Source of the DNA: Ascaris suum | Taxonomy: Eukaryota; Nematoda; Chromadorea; Rhabditida; Ascarididae | Direction: 5' to 3' | Assembly: GCA_013433145.1 (NCBI GenBank) | Contig: CM024182.1 | Coordinates: 682,001 to 746,000, forward strand | DNA length: 64,000 nucleotides | Shown: piece after piece, positions 60,018 through 64,000 of the stretch | How positions within the stretch are numbered: the stretch's first letter is position 1 | Layout of the letters: each line of letters opens with the position of its first letter | Position numbers and translations under genes: made by a program | Notes under the pieces: model-generated | Database searches by the model: none | Seen by the model: only the letters and a program-made list of their open reading frames with translations | Told to the model about the DNA's origin: nothing

Positions 60018-62830
60018 GTAAGTTTAAAGTATAAGAGAATGGAGTTTATCTGAATGGTTTCTTCAGTGATTTTTTTTCATTACAAAGTTCGATCGTTTAA
60101 GAATCTTTTATAAATCTCGGCTGATTTCGGAGCACTAAATATAACTGTCGAGTAGCGATATCCATCCCGCATTTCATATCTCAAGTTCATTTCATACCAA
60201 TATCGCGAAATTGCTTGTTGCCAGTAAACGTTATGCTCAGCATGAAATAGTTCTATCTATTCAGCTATGGGCAAAGGTATTCGTGTTTTGTCATTTCTAA
60301 CGTTCTTTTAGTGCGCAATTGCGGATTATCCCAGATCGCATATTGCGAATCTCTACTATCACCTTTCTTATGCTTCTTAAAGGATCTCATAATTGTCCTA
60401 GTCCTTTCCACCTTGAAGGATCCTTCTTGTACACAATCATAGCATGCTGAAAAGTCTTTCATTCACAAAGAATGAGAAATTAATCCATTTTGTTTTTCTT
60501 GCTTAATCTTCTAAATAAAATTATATAATTGCAGGAAGTATTTAATGAGCAACTGAAAAAGTGGACAAAGCAAAAAATGGAATGGGATTCAAAATTAGTG
60601 AAACGAATGCGAATATTATCAATACCAGCAAGAAAAGTTGTTCAACGACGTATGGAAATTGATAACGATGAAACTATAAACGAATTTCAAAGTGCTTTAG
60701 AGGTCGAAGATTTTTCTTCTAATAAAATAAAAAATTAAAAAATAGTTTAGTTAATGACACCTTTGTTTTCTAATATTTGCACTTGTAAAAGCCAGCTTTT
60801 TGAATTTGAAAACTTCTTTTTTTTGAAAAAGGGCATCATGGAGGCAAACATTTTGAATTTCCGAACTTTCTACTATTTAAATATTGAGAATTATGCGGCG
60901 CAACAATATTCTTCCTTTCATTAGTTTATTTATTAAATCAGAAAATTTCCTCTTGATCCCCCCGGAAAACCCCTACATTTCACCTGGATCCTCTGAAAAT
61001 TTCTCCCCTTCACTCCCGATTTTCTAAGTTTCACAAGAAAAGCCCATCGAATCCTGATGACAGTAGAAAAAGAAAATTTTTTTTAACGCTCGGATTTTGC
61101 AAAAACTTTTTAAAGATGAAAATCTGAGCCAATTTCAAATTTATCGAATAGAGTCATTTCGTCGATATTTGCAAGATATCGGTCGCCTGTATTTCAGAAG
61201 TTGAGCGACAAAATTCATAGCAAACAATTCTGATCTTGATATTATAGCTAGTAATACGATTTCTCAGCTAAGATATTTATGGATACCATCCCAATCATTC
61301 ACCATAATTCATTAAAATCCAGGAAAATTTTTAGGAGCATTTAGGAGCGACAGCATAGAGCGCCTCATTAAGTCGACGTGGAAGAGCATTCGTGCTATAG
61401 CAATTAATTCTGCAAGCTCTTTCATATAAGATGGGGGGAGGGGTTAGTATGAGACATAGCCGAAAGGGATGACTATACTTTCTCGGAATTAAAGGGGCTG
61501 GAGATTGAGTTGGCGTGTTTTCATTAACGACGAAAAGTTGCTAATAACAAAAAACAATTACTACAGCATTCCTATTCTGCTCTTAGCTCTACGTTGCTCT
61601 TCACTTCCGCTAAGTAACACTTTGACTCCTACATGAAAGCACTTCAGCTCCAGCTCGGGCTTAGATGTCTTTTTATACGTATGTTTCTAAACAGCTGCTA
61701 AAAAAATCTTTTAGTTATTCAGTGAACTCTATTAATGATTTGTTGATAATTTAGATCGACGCACTTATGGCGAAAGCGGATTATGGCGTTTATAACGAAA
61801 TATATGATTGGTACCAGCGGCTAGTGACTGCGCGGAAGCCACGCGTGGAAAGCGAAGATCTCATGCGAACCTGTACAGCTCTTTTACAGCACTTGCAGAA
61901 TCCAACAATGCAAGAACAACGACGTATCACATTCGACGAACCGAAAGTTATACCCATCGATGAACGAGCCCTGAGGGCATTGGACGAAATCGCTAAAGAC
62001 GAAAACCTTACAAAGGATGAGCTTAAAGGGAAGATTATCGCATGGCTGCATAAACAGCGAAGAGTACGTTTCAACCATTATGCCTATATATTCCTAATTT
62101 TTTTTTAAAGTGTGGTATAAAGCGTTCCTTTTCATTTGGTATTGATTTAGAAATTAGCTGAAGATATCAGCCGCTGATCTGCTCTTTTTTCTTTGTGAAC
62201 GAAGAAGATTGTGATGCACTTTACAAACTACGACATGTGTACAACAAAAGATCGTAACATGTCTGCGTTCTTTGTATGTGCTGATTTGTCTGTCTTTCCG
62301 TGAGGCAGTTTCATTTCATATATCGAAAAAATTTGATGAAGCACTTAGTCATTTCTAAACGTCCGAAATTGCGCACACTTAAAAACAACTAAAATTTTGT
62401 ATGTAAATGACAGAAATTTTACATTTTCAAAACGAATTTTCGGCAAAAAATTTCCCTATACCTTATCCTCACGCCTGAAAATGTAAGAATTGAATATGCG
62501 AGAAATTTTTAAGCTGCCAATTGATAATGCTAAAGTTGGATTTTCGACAACTAATTTCTATAAAGTCCCGTTGAGGTGACTCAGTTGTCTATAAGAGTGG
62601 CACATATATCCACAAATAGACTTCGGGATGGTCAACAACGCCTTTTTTCCTCTCTTTTGATTATCTAATAAATTTCAGTACTGAACAGGATAGTTCAGCT
62701 CTTCACATTCCCTCAATTTGGTTTTCATGATCCATTCTTCTTACTTCTAATTTCTCTACTGATTTTATTATATTGAGTTACCTTATTCATGTTTCAGGCG
62801 AGGCGACCGACAGCATATTTACCTCAGTGA
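59706..62830 (+). CDS. SXP/RAL-2-like secreted protein with one full and one partial DUF148 domain, about 273 residues, four exons
   Basis: Exons are 59706-60017, 60535-60702, 61755-62063 and 62798-62830, all phase 0 with GT-AG introns. A signal peptide (MKAVMLIVGAYVILLQTIVC) is followed by a linker and then domain 1: AKEFETILNSAKLSRGERMK, LKEWAEKQGGKTL, FNEQLKKWTKQKMEWDSK, ARKVVQRRMEIDNDETIN, IDALMAKADYGVYNEIYDW. Exon 3 then enters a second domain-like start, RALDEIAKDENLTKDELKG followed by IIAWLHKQRR, but a tiny last exon ends it with ARRPTAYLPQ. If the donor at 60703 were unused, the protein would stop at 60738 as a shorter form. Introns at 60703 and 55503 occupy the same domain position in the two genes, indicating duplication. 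Secreted; molecular role unknown. Confidence 0.72.
60535..60702 (+). CDS. SXP/RAL-2-like gene 2, exon 2
   Basis: 56 codons, acceptor TAATTGCAG, donor GAG|GTCGAA. Read-through would add only 11 residues before a TAA. Confidence 0.72.
60703..61754 (+). other. Intron 2 of SXP/RAL-2-like gene 2
   Basis: About 1.05 kb with no coding signal beyond the read-through codons at its start. Confidence 0.6.
61755..62063 (+). CDS. SXP/RAL-2-like gene 2, exon 3
   Basis: 103 codons, acceptor GATAATTTAG, donor AGA|GTACGT. It finishes domain 1 and holds the start of a second domain. Confidence 0.75.
62798..62830 (+). CDS. SXP/RAL-2-like gene 2, exon 4 (terminal)
   Basis: 10 codons plus TGA after a strong CATGTTTCAG acceptor, in phase 0, with a poly(A) signal 79 nt downstream. 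Confidence 0.65.
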   Translation, partial: ARRPTAYLPQ

Positions 62831-62908
62831 TCATTGAATCCGCATGTAGTCAGCTGTTACTATCCCATTATCTATGAATTCGGAAATTGCTTCATCCATC
62901 ACCTTTGA

Positions 62909-62914
62909 AATAAA
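62909..62914 (+). terminator. Poly(A) signal, SXP/RAL-2-like gene 2
   Basis: AATAAA 79 nt after the TGA, at the usual distance for a nematode 3' end. Confidence 0.6.
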
Positions 62915-64000
62915 GCGCTGGTTTCGCTGTAAGAAACAGACAAAACTTGATAGTGAAGTGGCGGATGGCCACAATTTGGTCATGTACTAACATAAAAACT
63001 TACTGTCTTGCTTACCAATCGAAGTAATCGAATTGTTGCGAGGATGGTGGAAGAGATGGAAGTATTGGCAGAGAAAAATGAAAATGTTCATAAAAATAAC
63101 AAGTTAAACTGTAATTTAATAATCTAGTTTAGCTAGCAACCTTTGTTTAGTTATGTTATTTATTTCAACGTCCGGGAGTGAGAAAACACAAAAATATATG
63201 ATCATGAAAAGCAAGAACGAGCAAAAAGTTTGCAAGGCTACAATTTAAAGGAGTAGATATTTAATGCCTAAGAGCAACCACAGTGTGTAGAACGAAACGA
63301 CTCAGCCGCAGCTTAAAGCCTGAGGGAGTGGGGTGCAGTAATGATATTGGCAAGAAGCAGACTCATACAACACGAAGTTGGAAATCCTCCACCGCATTAT
63401 CTGCATTGCAACATTTGTTGGCCGCCTAAAACTGATGCCCATATCAATAACGAGAGGGGCAAATTGAAATATTTCTCGCTGTGAGATGTCGGAAAAGCCA
63501 AACAAAATTTTATAACAAAGAATTAAGTCAAACTAGAGCTTTTATATTCCAATGACTCCAAGGCAAAGATTTTAAGCCTGTCAGTGTGTTTCGGCTAGTA
63601 CAGATAATGGCAAACTTTGCAAAGAACAACACATTTTTAAAGTTTTTGGGCATTCTCTATACATATTAAATAGCACATTCCTTTCTGAATATAAATAATT
63701 TCTGGGCATTCTAATCTGATATCACAAAACTGAATAAGGAGATCACACAAGAACATAGTGTACGAAAATATCTTGGCAATAGGGTGAAAGCTTTCCGGTA
63801 ATGCTCAGTGCATCGTAAATTTTATCAGTTAGTGCGCAATTCATCTAGCATATATGCAAATTAGTTGTTAAATCACCTGATTTGTGTTATCATTAAAATA
63901 CGTTATGTATGAGCAAATTAAATAATTCAAATATGCATGAAACCTGATATTCTAATTTTAAATGCGACTACTCCAGACAATAGCAGTCAAGGCATTAACA
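62915..64000. other. Right end of window, no gene recognised
   Basis: A+T-rich sequence with a 67-codon minus-strand frame at 63302-63505 lacking any supporting feature. Nothing else seen. Confidence 0.55.

Overview
The window is nematode genomic DNA. The evidence is A+T-rich introns with TTTCAG-type acceptors, likely spliced-leader acceptors just upstream of start codons, a SEL-10/FBXW7 F-box/WD40 gene, and two genes of the nematode-restricted SXP/RAL-2 (DUF148) secreted family. The species cannot be fixed from sequence alone. The long introns are unlike the compact Caenorhabditis layout.

Left half (about 1.7-36.2 kb, + strand): one very large gene, the sel-10/FBXW7 ortholog, the substrate receptor of an SCF ubiquitin ligase. 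I could rebuild thirteen exons from splice sites, reading phase and the family pattern (basic N-terminus, dimerisation D domain, F-box, eight WD40-type blades). One intron is about 17 kb. Two things do not close. At least one linking exon is missing between the F-box exon and the first WD40 exon; two phase-correct candidates exist. Exon 11 carries an apparent one-base deletion. Several coding-like islands lie in the big intron. A possible small gene follows about 140 bp downstream.

Middle (about 39.8-51.2 kb): an 11-kb G+C-rich satellite built from 51-bp monomers. Two diverged subfamilies (A and B) mostly alternate, a rarer third unit (C) is interspersed, and a block at 49.96-50.88 kb is inverted. 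Because 51 is divisible by three and the monomers lack stops in five of six frames, the array yields many very long overlapping ORFs on both strands. I treat these as artefacts of the repeat. Both array edges decay into diverged copies.

Right flank (about 52-53.2 kb) adds two unrelated tandem repeats, of about 175 bp and 160 bp. The right end (54.4-62.9 kb) has two same-strand genes for small secreted SXP/RAL-2-like proteins. One has a single domain. The other has one domain followed by the start of a second, with an intron position shared between the two genes.

Overall, a conserved regulatory gene lies beside a fast-evolving, repeat-rich stretch with a small cluster of secreted-protein genes. 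No bacterial, viral or intact transposon genes were recognised.
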